From an uncultured Flavobacteriales bacterium (lineage in GTDB: Bacteria; Bacteroidota; Bacteroidia; Palsa-965), in NCBI GenBank assembly GCA_937974275.1, contig CALJIF010000095.1, forward strand, positions 1 through 46,045: a DNA stretch of 46,045 bases. Reading direction: 5' to 3'. The notes beneath the pieces are model-generated. The model was not told the DNA's origin and searched no databases. It saw only the letters and a list, made by a program, of their open reading frames with translations. Position numbers and translations under genes: made by a program. The first letter of the stretch is position 1, and each line of letters starts with the position of its first letter. Below, piece after piece: positions 25,986 through 35,119 of this stretch.

Positions 25986-28595
25986 TCAGGCATTCTCCCT
26001 AACCGGGTTTCGAAAAACCATTTCTTTATCGAACACATCCAGAACGATTGTTCCCGATTTGTTGACCTTTCCGGCCAAAATTTGCTTAGAGAGTTCGTTC
26101 AAAACGCGTTTCTGAATGACACGTTTTACCGGCCTTGCTCCATACTGAGGATCGTAACCCAATTCCGCCAACCACTCCACAGCTTCGGGTGTATATTCGA
26201 AATCGACATCGGCATCTTCCAGCATTTTGGTCACGCCATCCAATTGAATCTTGACTATTGCGGTAACATTTTCGCGGGTAAGCGGCGCAAACATGATAAT
26301 TTCATCAATCCGGTTCAGGAACTCCGGACGAATTTGTTTCTTCAGCAGCTCAAATACTTCCAGCTTGGTCTTGGCCATGATCTCATCTTTATTGAATTCC
26401 GAGATGTTTTCGAAATTTTCCTGAATGAGGTGCGAGCCCATGTTGGAAGTCATGATGATGATCGTATTCTTAAAATTTACCACACGACCTTTGTTGTCCG
26501 TCAAACGCCCGTCGTCCAGCACCTGCAGTAGTATATTGAATACATCGGGATGCGCTTTTTCAATTTCATCCAAGAGAATCACGCTGTACGGTTTGCGACG
26601 AACGGCTTCTGTCAACTGACCGCCTTCTTCGTAGCCCACGTATCCGGGAGGCGCTCCAACCAATCGCGACACACTATGACGTTCTTGATATTCACTCATG
26701 TCAATGCGCGTCATGGCAGCATCATTATTGAAAAGAAACTCTGCCAACGCTTTCGCCAATTCGGTTTTCCCGACGCCTGTAGTTCCCAGGAAAATAAAGG
26801 ACCCAATTGGTTTACGGGCGTCTTGCAATCCTGCACGGCTTCTGCGCACCGCATCTGCGATTGCTTCAATAGCATCATCCTGACCAACTACACGTTTGTG
26901 CAATTCATCTTCGAGGTACAGCAATTTTTCACGCTCGCTTTGTAGCATACGAGTCACCGGAATTCCGGTCCAGTGACTGATAACGCCCGCAATATCTTCA
27001 CTGTCTACTTCTTCTTTGATCAGCGGTGTACCAACACTTTGCATATCCGCTAACTTCTTTTTCGCCTCTTCCAATCGTTGTTCTGCCTCACGCACGCGAC
27101 CATAACGAATCTCCGCTACTTTGCCGTAATCTCCGGCACGTTCCGCCTGATCTGCTTCAAACTTCAGTTGCTCCAGCAATTCTTTTTCTTTTTGAATGCC
27201 TTCAACCACATCCTTTTCCGATTGCCAACGCGCACGCAGATCGGCTCGCTTATCGCTAAGTTCTGCGATTTCTTTATTCAGATCGTCTAACTTCTGTTGA
27301 TCGTTCTCGCGTTTAATGGCTTCACGTTCAATTTCCAATTGGCGAATTTTACGTTCCACATCTTCCAACTCAGCAGGCATGGAATTGATTTCCATACGCA
27401 ACTTGGAAGCGGCTTCATCCACCAGGTCAATCGCTTTATCGGGTAGGAAACGATCATTAATGTAGCGCTGCGATAATTCAACTGCCGCAATAATTGCTTC
27501 ATCCTTGATACGCACTTTGTGGTGTGTCTCGTATTTTTCTTTAATACCTCGCAAAATAGAAATCGCATCTTCCGCGGAAGGCTCATCTACCAACACCTTC
27601 TGGAATCGACGTTCCAGGGCCTTGTCTTTTTCGAAATACTTTTGGAATTCATTCAATGTAGTGGCTCCTATAGCCCTTAATTCGCCTCTGGCCAAAGCAG
27701 GTTTCAGGATATTCGCCGCATCCATGGCACCTTCACCGCCGCCGGCACCCACAAGTGTGTGTATCTCATCAATAAACAACACTACTTCACCATCAGAAGC
27801 AATAACCTCCTTTACCACAGCTTTCAAACGCTCTTCAAATTCTCCTTTGTACTTGGCACCTGCAATCAGCGCACCCATATCCAAAGAAAAAATGCGTTTT
27901 GATTTAAGATTTTCAGGAACATCGCCGTTAATAATGCGATGTGCCAAACCTTCTGCAATCGCAGTTTTACCGACACCGGGTTCACCCACCAATATTGGGT
28001 TGTTTTTTGTCCTTCTGCTTAATATTTGAAGCACACGTCGTATTTCTTCATCACGTCCGATAACAGGATCCAGTTTCCCTTTTTGTGCCTGTGCGTTTAA
28101 GTCAATGGCGTATTTGCCTAATGCATTATACGTTTCTTCAGCACCCGCGCTGGTAACTTTTGCTCCTTTGCGTAAATCGATGATTGCAGCCTTAAGACCT
28201 TTTTCGGTAACTCCATTGTCTTTCAACAACTGACTCACCTGATCTCCTGCATCCATTAATGCTAAGACGATGTGCTCAACAGAAACAAATTCATCCTGAA
28301 AATCTTTAAGCAAATTCACAGCCTTTACCAAAACCTTATTCGAGTTCTGTGATAAATATTGGCCGCCACCGCTGACTTTAGGGTAGGAGTTAACAATACG
28401 TTCTGTTACCTGCTTAATCATCGCAGGATTAACATTAAGTTTCTTCAACAGGAATGGAGTCGCATTTTCATCCGTTTCCAAAATTCCCAGCAATATGTGC
28501 CCTGTTTCAATAGCTTGATGCCCTTGAGTCATGGCAATCTGCTGAGCCTGCTGTATAGCTTCTTGCGATTTAATCGTGAAATTGTTGAGGTTCAT
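25986..28595 (-). CDS. clpB: ATP-dependent disaggregase ClpB
   Basis: 869 residues from ATG at 28595 (MNLNNFTIKSQEAIQQAQQ, the family start; the longer frame to 28712 is untranslated leader). The Clp N-domain is at ~1-145. AAA-1 has GEPGVGKTA and LFIDEIHTLVGAG. The coiled-coil middle domain lies at ~400-520 (rich in Glu/Lys/Arg), and AAA-2 has GTTGVGKTE and LLDEIEKAHPDVFN. The protein rescues aggregated proteins together with DnaK. A heat-shock promoter is expected, but I could not identify one confidently. Confidence 0.97.
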   Translation of the reverse strand: MNLNNFTIKSQEAIQQAQQIAMTQGHQAIETGHILLGILETDENATPFLLKKLNVNPAMIKQVTERIVNSYPKVSGGGQYLSQNSNKVLVKAVNLLKDFQDEFVSVEHIVLALMDAGDQVSQLLKDNGVTEKGLKAAIIDLRKGAKVTSAGAEETYNALGKYAIDLNAQAQKGKLDPVIGRDEEIRRVLQILSRRTKNNPILVGEPGVGKTAIAEGLAHRIINGDVPENLKSKRIFSLDMGALIAGAKYKGEFEERLKAVVKEVIASDGEVVLFIDEIHTLVGAGGGEGAMDAANILKPALARGELRAIGATTLNEFQKYFEKDKALERRFQKVLVDEPSAEDAISILRGIKEKYETHHKVRIKDEAIIAAVELSQRYINDRFLPDKAIDLVDEAASKLRMEINSMPAELEDVERKIRQLEIEREAIKRENDQQKLDDLNKEIAELSDKRADLRARWQSEKDVVEGIQKEKELLEQLKFEADQAERAGDYGKVAEIRYGRVREAEQRLEEAKKKLADMQSVGTPLIKEEVDSEDIAGVISHWTGIPVTRMLQSEREKLLYLEDELHKRVVGQDDAIEAIADAVRRSRAGLQDARKPIGSFIFLGTTGVGKTELAKALAEFLFNNDAAMTRIDMSEYQERHSVSRLVGAPPGYVGYEEGGQLTEAVRRKPYSVILLDEIEKAHPDVFNILLQVLDDGRLTDNKGRVVNFKNTIIIMTSNMGSHLIQENFENISEFNKDEIMAKTKLEVFELLKKQIRPEFLNRIDEIIMFAPLTRENVTAIVKIQLDGVTKMLEDADVDFEYTPEAVEWLAELGYDPQYGARPVKRVIQKRVLNELSKQILAGKVNKSGTIVLDVFDKEMVFRNPVRENA

Positions 28596-28753
28596 AAACA
28601 AATAATAAAAGTGAAATAAATAGTAACGCCTATTGCTCATCAATTGATGTTCCGAATCTACAAACAGGAAATTCTGTCGGGAGAATTTGGAAATACGCTG
28701 ACGAAACGTCACTCAAACGCAATAAATTCCGCTATTACGTCAGATAACCGCAA

Positions 28754-28785
28754 CAAAAAAGCCCCCCGATTTCTCGGAGGGCTTT
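28754..28785 (-). terminator. Terminator of the T9SS protein gene side / clpB leader region
   Basis: AGCCCTCCGAGAAATCGG with GGGGCT closing on the minus strand forms a hairpin followed by TTTTTTG. It directly follows the stop at 28805, so it serves the T9SS gene and separates it from clpB. Confidence 0.85.
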
Positions 28786-28804
28786 CGATCGAAATATATT
28801 CGGA

Positions 28805-30751
28805 TTACTTGATGATCAACTTGCTTGAAGTGCTGTTGTTACCAACTGCAATGTTCAAGAAGTAGATACCTGAAGTTAATGCCTCAGTGTTCAACTGAAC
28901 TAAAGTGTTTCCAGCAGCCAAGTCACGGTTTTCAACCATAACTTCCTGACCTAACTGATTGTAGATAGTGAAACGAACGTTACCTGCATTGTTCAGGTCA
29001 AGGTTTACGTTAACTACTTCGTTAGCAGGGTTTGGATACAAGTTGTAAGAACCGAAAGCAGCTACTTCTTCAACACCGATAGCCAGGTTGAAGTCTGCAT
29101 CCTGGAACTGTACGTTGTTCAGGTAGTAGTGATCAAAAGTGCTGATCATATCAGTTCCTGAGCTACGACCGATAGAGTTAGTTACAGGGATGGTGTACGT
29201 GTTACCACTTGCTAACGCGATGTCTGAAGTGTAGTTCCAGAAGAAGTCAGCAGTTGTAGTAAACTGTGTACGTGCGGTCCACAAGCCGGTGGTTAAGTTA
29301 ACACCACGAGCGAACAAGTCGCAGAAGCTGTTTTCGCCACCGCTGATCAATACGTCAGAATCAGACCAAGTGTAGAAAATTTTCTGACCGTCAGCAGTGA
29401 TAGCCGCCTGAATACGAGCGTCTGTATCGAAAGCAGAAGTTCCGTCAGAGAAGTTAGCGCCAGGACCAGGAGTTGCCATCAAAGAGTCAACTAACCAAGC
29501 ATCCCAACCTGTAGCAGTAGTGTGAACGTCATAGATGAAATGTTGTGCCATTTGTCCAACCAGCTGAGAATTCAAATTCCATGTATATCCCAAAGAGTCG
29601 TCATCGTTAGATGCACCTGACTCGATAGTACAAACAATGTGCAATTGACCGTTAGCATCAACAACAGCATCAGAACCATTCACTTGAGAGAACCAAGGCT
29701 TTAACTGTCCGTCTGTTGCAGGAGCAAGCATGTTGTCAGTGATGATAGGCAAAGTAGTGAAGTCAAACAAAGGCTGACGAGTCCAAGTAGCACCGAAGTC
29801 AGTTGTTTTCCAAACTAAAGGCAAGAAAGTACGCGTAGCTGAAGTAGAAGCAGCAGCATCAACACCGAAGAATACTACGTATCCAATCTGTCCGCTTTGG
29901 TTGAAAGCGATGTGTGATACTGTCCATGCATCAGCAGCACCTGTTCCATCAGTATGGAAGTTTGGCAGGATAGAATCCCAAGTCCAGTTGAACTGAGTTC
30001 CGTCGTGCTTACCATGCATAATCGCAGCACCTGTGAATCCAGTTAAACCAACAGGATCTGTATAAGTACCACCGGTAACCCAAACTGAGCTATCAGCAGT
30101 AGACAACATGTTGATACGTGGCATACCCAATGGGAAAACACCCTGGTTACCGTTAGTATAAGCCATTGTGTTACCAATAGCAGAATTGCTAACGTTCATT
30201 TCGTTAGTCCAGTATCCTTGCCAACCTGAACCATCAGTATAAGGTCCAACAGCCACAGCCCAAGCGTTAGCAAGTGTTGTATTTCCTGCAGGGTTAACGA
30301 TAACACCGCTAGGGTAACGGAAACGCTGGTTACCTGTAGTTTCGAAATCTACGAAGTAAGTAGAGTCCCAAGAAGTACCATTGTTAGTTGTCCAAATGTG
30401 GTTGACTGAACCTGAAGACTGGTTTGGAACAGACCAATCAGCAGAAAGACGGTTTGTCCACATTGCTGCTCCCAAAGCCTGGTTAGCAGTTAATGTAGTA
30501 GATTGAGAAACGAGCAAACCAAAAGCATTGCGTGAGCTGGAGAATTTGGTACCGGCAGCAAGAACTGCAGGGTTGTTACCGTTTCTCTGGCTATTAGCCG
30601 CTTGTTGATAGAAATTTTCTGAACGAGTATCAGCAATGCTCTTCTTGCTGAGGCTCAGGTCCGGCTTGGAAACACTTCCAACTTTTGGCGCTTGCGCTGC
30701 AAGTCCAAGTCCGGCACTAACTCCGATCGCGAGTAGTAAACCTTTTTTCAT
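28805..30751 (-). CDS. Secreted protein with T9SS type A sorting domain
   Basis: 648 residues. The signal peptide is MKKGLLLAIGVSAGLGLAAQ. The body has BNR/sialidase-like elements (WTTNNGTSWDS, WKTTDFGATWTR) suggesting a beta-propeller. The last ~75 residues are a type A sorting domain (YNLYPNPANEVVNV, IYNQLGQEV, LTSGIYFLNI, SKLIIK) that sends it through the type IX system to the surface. Codons are strikingly uniform and the promoter is close to consensus, so high expression is likely. Substrate unknown. Confidence 0.88.
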   Translation of the reverse strand: MKKGLLLAIGVSAGLGLAAQAPKVGSVSKPDLSLSKKSIADTRSENFYQQAANSQRNGNNPAVLAAGTKFSSSRNAFGLLVSQSTTLTANQALGAAMWTNRLSADWSVPNQSSGSVNHIWTTNNGTSWDSTYFVDFETTGNQRFRYPSGVIVNPAGNTTLANAWAVAVGPYTDGSGWQGYWTNEMNVSNSAIGNTMAYTNGNQGVFPLGMPRINMLSTADSSVWVTGGTYTDPVGLTGFTGAAIMHGKHDGTQFNWTWDSILPNFHTDGTGAADAWTVSHIAFNQSGQIGYVVFFGVDAAASTSATRTFLPLVWKTTDFGATWTRQPLFDFTTLPIITDNMLAPATDGQLKPWFSQVNGSDAVVDANGQLHIVCTIESGASNDDDSLGYTWNLNSQLVGQMAQHFIYDVHTTATGWDAWLVDSLMATPGPGANFSDGTSAFDTDARIQAAITADGQKIFYTWSDSDVLISGGENSFCDLFARGVNLTTGLWTARTQFTTTADFFWNYTSDIALASGNTYTIPVTNSIGRSSGTDMISTFDHYYLNNVQFQDADFNLAIGVEEVAAFGSYNLYPNPANEVVNVNLDLNNAGNVRFTIYNQLGQEVMVENRDLAAGNTLVQLNTEALTSGIYFLNIAVGNNSTSSKLIIK

Positions 30752-30798
30752 GTTGTTTTAGTTTGATTTTACAGGTTAAATGACAATTTGTCGAAAGG

Positions 30799-30830
30799 CA
30801 AATATAGTGTTCTCAAATTATGATTTCAAA
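30799..30830 (-). promoter_or_regulatory. Near-consensus promoter of the T9SS protein gene
   Basis: On the minus strand TTTG (30830-30827), a 20-nt spacer and TATATTTG (30806-30799) lead to a start ~40 nt before the ATG at 30751. Between this and the rpsA promoter (30831-31094) I see only AT-rich sequence. Confidence 0.75.
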
Positions 30831-31094
30831 CATTAATAAAGATTTGATGATATCAGAAGTGTTAATCCTTTCATTTTCATGACTAAACAACATTAACAAC
30901 ATGTTAATTGCGCGGTTAATGTATTTTTTCACCATTCACATGGTTTCAATCGAATTTGTTTCAATTGAATGTAAATCAGTGATTTGCGTGTTGTTAAGGA
31001 ACGTGCTCACTCAAGTCAATACATCAGGTAAATTGTGAACAAAAGAATTTACTCCTGAAAACCAGCGTTATTCAATTTTCTAGTGCCAAAAAAT

Positions 31095-31125
31095 CTTGTC
31101 AAACCGGTGCAAATCCCTATCTTTG
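31095..31125 (+). promoter_or_regulatory. Promoter of rpsA
   Basis: CTTG (31095-31098), a 19-nt spacer and TATCTTTG (31118-31125) fit the -33/-7 consensus with one mismatch. The start should be near 31131, giving a ~104-nt leader. Confidence 0.75.
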
Positions 31126-31144
31126 CCGTCCAATTTAAAACAAG

Positions 31145-31199
31145 GAGTCAATACGGCTTTGACTCATGTATAACCGCCGGTAAATAGCCGTATAACCGG
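31145..31199 (+). promoter_or_regulatory. rpsA leader: two hairpins with complementary loops (candidate kissing-loop RNA)
   Basis: Hairpin 1: GAGTCAA (31145-31151) pairs with TTGACTC (31159-31165) around the 7-nt loop TACGGCT. Hairpin 2: CCGGT (31177-31181) pairs with ACCGG (31195-31199) around a 13-nt loop containing AGCCGTA (31186-31192). The two loops are perfectly complementary over 7 nt. This is within the mRNA leader and 36 nt before the ATG. Ribosomal protein S1 represses its own mRNA in E. coli, so autoregulation is a reasonable inference. Confidence 0.6.
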
Positions 31200-31234
31200 T
31201 AAGCTTGTCTACAAGCATTAAACTCAATCAGCAC

Positions 31235-33040
31235 ATGGCTGAAACTAAAAACCAAACCGCACCACTTCCTGATTTCGATTGGAACACGGTGGGCAAAAAG
31301 CAGGATGTTTATTCTGCGGAAGAAATCGCCAAACTCGAATCGTTGTATGGCGGAACTTTAAAAAGCATCAACGATCATGAGCTTCTGGAAGGCACTGTAG
31401 TTGCTAAAAACCAGAAAGAAGTGGTAGTAAACATTGGTTACAAGTCCGATGGTGTAGTAGCATTATCTGAATTCCGCTACAATCCGGATTTGAAAATCGG
31501 TGACAAAATTGAAGTATACATCGAAAGTCAGGAAGATAAGTCCGGACAGTTGGTGCTTTCTCACAAAAAGGCTCGTGCGATGAAGTCGTGGGAGCGTGTG
31601 AACGAAGCATTGAACAATGATGAAATCATCAAAGGTTTTGTGAAGTGCAGAACGAAAGGTGGTTTGATTGTAGATGTTTTCGGAATCGAAGCATTCTTAC
31701 CGGGATCTCAAATTGACGTTAAGCCTATTCGTGATTACGATATCTACGTTGGAAAAACTATGGAATTCAAAGTTGTTAAGATCAACAATGAATTCAAGAA
31801 CGTAGTTGTTTCTCACAAAGCGCTTATCGAAGAAGAACTCGAAGCTCAGAAGCGTGATATCATCAGCAAGCTTGAAAAAGGACAGGTTCTTGAAGGAACT
31901 GTTAAGAATATCACCAGCTACGGTGTATTCGTTGACTTAGGCGGTGTTGATGGATTGATCCACATTACTGATTTAAGTTGGGGTCGTATCTCTCACCCTG
32001 AAGAAATCGTGAAGCTGGATGAGAAGATCAACGTTGTAATTCTTGATTTCGATGATCAGAAGAAGCGTATTGCTTTAGGCTTGAAACAGCTTTCTGCTCA
32101 TCCTTGGGAAGCTCTTAACGCTGACATCAAAGTTGGTGATAAGGTTAAAGGTCGCGTAGTTGTTATTGCTGATTACGGTGCATTTGTTGAAATTCAGCCG
32201 GGTGTTGAAGGCTTGATTCACGTTTCTGAAATGTCTTGGTCACAGCATTTACGCAGTGCTCAGGACTTCCTGAAAGTAAATGATGAGGTTGAAGCAGTTG
32301 TATTGACTTTGGATCGTGACGAGCGTAAAATGTCATTAGGCATTAAGCAATTGAGCCCTGATCCGTGGCAGGAAATTTTGGCGAAATATCCAAAGAATTC
32401 CAAGCACAATGCTAAGGTTCGCAACTTTACCAACTTCGGCATTTTCGTAGAATTGGAAGAAGGTATCGACGGATTGATTCACATCTCTGATTTGAGCTGG
32501 TCGAAGAAAATCAAGCATCCTTCCGAGTTTACCAAGATTGGTGATACCATCGAAGTAATCGTATTAGATGTTGACGTTGAGAACCGTCGTTTGAGCTTAG
32601 GTCATAAGCAGTTGGAAGAAAATCCATGGGATGTGTTCGAAAACATGTTCACCGTTGGATCTGATCATGAAGGTACAATCACTTCAGTTAGCGATAAGGG
32701 GGCTGTTGTTCAATTGCCTTACGGTGTTGAAGCATTCTGTCCTACTAAGCATATGTTGAAAGAAGATAACAGCAATGCGAAGACTGAAGAGAAGTTGATC
32801 TTCAAGGTATTGGAATTCAACAAGGACTCTAAGAAGATCATCGTTTCTCACCGCAACACGATTGAAGCTCTTGCAATTGAAGAGAAAGAAGCTCGTGGTG
32901 GTAAGAAAGAAAAAGGTGGTAACGACGAAACCAAAAAGGCTGTTAAGAAGGTTAAAGACAATCTCGAGACTACCACATTCGGTGACGTTTCTGCCCTTGC
33001 AGATCTGAAAACACAGCTGGAGAATAAAGAGAAAAAGTAA
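31235..33040 (+). CDS. rpsA: 30S ribosomal protein S1
   Basis: 601 residues from ATG at 31235. The frame reaches 31205, but that stretch is in the structured leader. Six S1/OB-fold domains lie at ~49-113, 132-195, 217-285, 302-373, 389-459 and 476-541. The middle ones have the classic SYGVFVDLGGVDGLIHITDL pattern. The C-terminus is a Lys/Glu-rich tail. S1 unfolds mRNA and recruits it to the 30S subunit. This fits a genome in which most genes lack a strong Shine-Dalgarno sequence. Confidence 0.96.
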   Translation: MAETKNQTAPLPDFDWNTVGKKQDVYSAEEIAKLESLYGGTLKSINDHELLEGTVVAKNQKEVVVNIGYKSDGVVALSEFRYNPDLKIGDKIEVYIESQEDKSGQLVLSHKKARAMKSWERVNEALNNDEIIKGFVKCRTKGGLIVDVFGIEAFLPGSQIDVKPIRDYDIYVGKTMEFKVVKINNEFKNVVVSHKALIEEELEAQKRDIISKLEKGQVLEGTVKNITSYGVFVDLGGVDGLIHITDLSWGRISHPEEIVKLDEKINVVILDFDDQKKRIALGLKQLSAHPWEALNADIKVGDKVKGRVVVIADYGAFVEIQPGVEGLIHVSEMSWSQHLRSAQDFLKVNDEVEAVVLTLDRDERKMSLGIKQLSPDPWQEILAKYPKNSKHNAKVRNFTNFGIFVELEEGIDGLIHISDLSWSKKIKHPSEFTKIGDTIEVIVLDVDVENRRLSLGHKQLEENPWDVFENMFTVGSDHEGTITSVSDKGAVVQLPYGVEAFCPTKHMLKEDNSNAKTEEKLIFKVLEFNKDSKKIIVSHRNTIEALAIEEKEARGGKKEKGGNDETKKAVKKVKDNLETTTFGDVSALADLKTQLENKEKK

Positions 33041-33054
33041 GCTGTTAAAAATAT

Positions 33055-33105
33055 AGTGTCTCGGGAAACCGGGACACTAACTAAAAATCACGCCATGGTT
33101 TTTAG
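33055..33105 (+). other. Two hairpins downstream of rpsA
   Basis: AGTGTCTCGG (33055-33064) and CCGGGACACT (33069-33078) form a 10-bp stem with a GAAA tetraloop and one T-G pair. CTAAAAA (33081-33087) and TTTTTAG (33099-33105) form a second stem. Neither has a T-tract directly after, so they precede the true terminator at 33111. Confidence 0.6.
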
Positions 33106-33110
33106 TTTAA

Positions 33111-33144
33111 ATCGCCCTGATCTTCGCAGGGCGATTTCTTTTTT
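33111..33144 (+). terminator. Terminator of rpsA
   Basis: ATCGCCCTG (33111-33119) and CAGGGCGAT (33127-33135) form the stem, followed by TTCTTTTTT. It overlaps the stop codon of the convergent asnB by two bases. Confidence 0.9.
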
Positions 33145-35119
33145 ACATGCCCATTACTTTTTTCCAAATGGCGAATGCCATAAACTTAAACGTGCGGCCG
33201 TTCTCCGGTTTATCTGCAACGTTGAAAATCGAATCGAAATGCGATTGAATGTATGCTTTATCCAACACACCGGTGAAGTCTTGATCGAAGTACGAACGAA
33301 ATGCTTCACGTTGCTCCGTGATCCATTTGTTGTTCGGGGTGGCGTAGCCTAATTTATCTTTTCGTTCCGCAATTTCTTTCGGAATAAATGATGCAGCAGC
33401 CTGACGAAGTAAAGTTTTTGTAACGCCACTTCTGATTTTTTCAGATCCGGGAATTGAAAACAGGTATTCGATTAAACGATGATCATCGGCAAATGGTGTT
33501 CTGGATTCTACAGAATGCCACATGCCTGCACGATCTTCACATTTTAAATAGCCTTTTAGTCGCGTTAATGTAAACTCGCTGTACAATGCGCCGTTCAAGC
33601 CGGAATCTCGATGCGGGGCTTCGTAGTGTTGCTTAAATGTTTTTACAAGATCCGGATCAATTAATTTCAAGTCACCGAAATAATTATCCTGAATTTTTAA
33701 TTGCATTGAAATAGGAAGCGCGGTTACTATATTTTGTTTCAACTGCTCACGAAACCAATATTTCAAAGGACTTGGAGATGTATGCTTCAATTCATGCGAC
33801 AAACGTGCCCATTTGAATCCGGTAAGTAATTCGTTCCAAAACGGAATGTAGTAGGGACGATATCCTGCAAACAATTCATCTCCGCCTTGCCCATCCAATA
33901 CCACTTTAATGCCTTGTTGCGCGGCCAATTTCATCGTGCGGAATTGTGCATATGTGCTGGTGCTCCAAATCGGAACATCCTGACTGTAGATCAATTGTTC
34001 TGCATCAGAAGTGAATTCTTCGGCTGTCGGTTGTACAATATGCCATTGCGCACCGGAACGATTCACCACTTCTTTCGCCCACTTTCTTTCATCAATTGTA
34101 GCATCATCAAACGCAGCGGTAAATACCTTAAGTTGATCGCCAATATTCAGATGCTCGTGTGAACTGATAAGATGTGATATGATGCCTACAATTGCTGATG
34201 AATCAATTCCACCGCTAAGGCAAGAGCCTACGGGCACATCAGAACGCATACGCAATCGAATAGAATCGATTAATAGTTCACGAATCGCTTCAATATCCGG
34301 TTGACGCTGTTCAGCGATCTGCGATTGCAATTCGTACCAGCGACGAACTTGAATATTGGTAATTTGATTGGCATCAATTCGCATGCAATGGCCGGGAAAT
34401 AATTCCAGCACATCTTTGAAAAAACTTTCCGTCTGTAATTCGATTTCTCCGGCAAGAAAATAATCTGCCACTGCACGATGATTCAACTTTTTCGGAACAA
34501 CACCCGATTGCACCAGTGCCTTTTGTTCTGAGGCAAATGCGAAAAGTTGTGATGAAGAGAAATAGTAAATCGGTTTTACTCCGAAACGATCTCGCGCTGC
34601 GAAGAAGGAATGTTGACGTTGATCGTAAATGACAAACGCCCACATGCCGTTAAAACGATGTAAACAATCTTCACCCCATTGCAGATATGCCGCAAGAATA
34701 ATTTCGGTATCTGTTTGCGTAACGAAACTATGCCCGAGTTGTTCCAATTCAGTGCGCAGTTCACGATAGTTGTAAATTTCTCCATTGTACGTTATCCACA
34801 ATTGCCGGTTGTGATACGACATGGGCTGATGACCGGCCGCAGACGTATCGATAATGGACAATCGTCGGTGAGCAAAGCCCCACACAGCATTGTCGGTTTC
34901 GATCAGATTGCTTTGCGGACTAAATGGATAAGGCGCATTGATAATATCGGGAGCGGAATCTTTTCCGTAATAAGGGATAATTTTACCCTCAGCGTGTGCG
35001 ATTAAATAACCTTCACTATCAGGACCGCGATGGCGCTGCAATGCATTCATTTTCTCCAGCTTTTCAGCTAAAGAAAAACTTCCCGGTTCGGAAGTAATTA
35101 TGCCTGCAATACCGCACAT
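33143..35119 (-). CDS. asnB: Asparagine-synthetase-type glutamine amidotransferase
   Basis: 658 residues. N-terminal MCGIAGI gives the Cys2 nucleophile of the class II glutaminase. The ATP-pyrophosphatase loop SGGIDSS and DGQGGDELFAGY of the synthetase domain are intact. AsnB makes asparagine from aspartate and glutamine, but homologues in glycan clusters are thought to amidate sugar acids. Because it is the last gene of a coupled polysaccharide operon, the second role is at least as likely here. Its ATG overlaps the flippase stop (TGATG). Confidence 0.88.
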   Translation of the reverse strand: MCGIAGIITSEPGSFSLAEKLEKMNALQRHRGPDSEGYLIAHAEGKIIPYYGKDSAPDIINAPYPFSPQSNLIETDNAVWGFAHRRLSIIDTSAAGHQPMSYHNRQLWITYNGEIYNYRELRTELEQLGHSFVTQTDTEIILAAYLQWGEDCLHRFNGMWAFVIYDQRQHSFFAARDRFGVKPIYYFSSSQLFAFASEQKALVQSGVVPKKLNHRAVADYFLAGEIELQTESFFKDVLELFPGHCMRIDANQITNIQVRRWYELQSQIAEQRQPDIEAIRELLIDSIRLRMRSDVPVGSCLSGGIDSSAIVGIISHLISSHEHLNIGDQLKVFTAAFDDATIDERKWAKEVVNRSGAQWHIVQPTAEEFTSDAEQLIYSQDVPIWSTSTYAQFRTMKLAAQQGIKVVLDGQGGDELFAGYRPYYIPFWNELLTGFKWARLSHELKHTSPSPLKYWFREQLKQNIVTALPISMQLKIQDNYFGDLKLIDPDLVKTFKQHYEAPHRDSGLNGALYSEFTLTRLKGYLKCEDRAGMWHSVESRTPFADDHRLIEYLFSIPGSEKIRSGVTKTLLRQAAASFIPKEIAERKDKLGYATPNNKWITEQREAFRSYFDQDFTGVLDKAYIQSHFDSIFNVADKPENGRTFKFMAFAIWKKVMGM

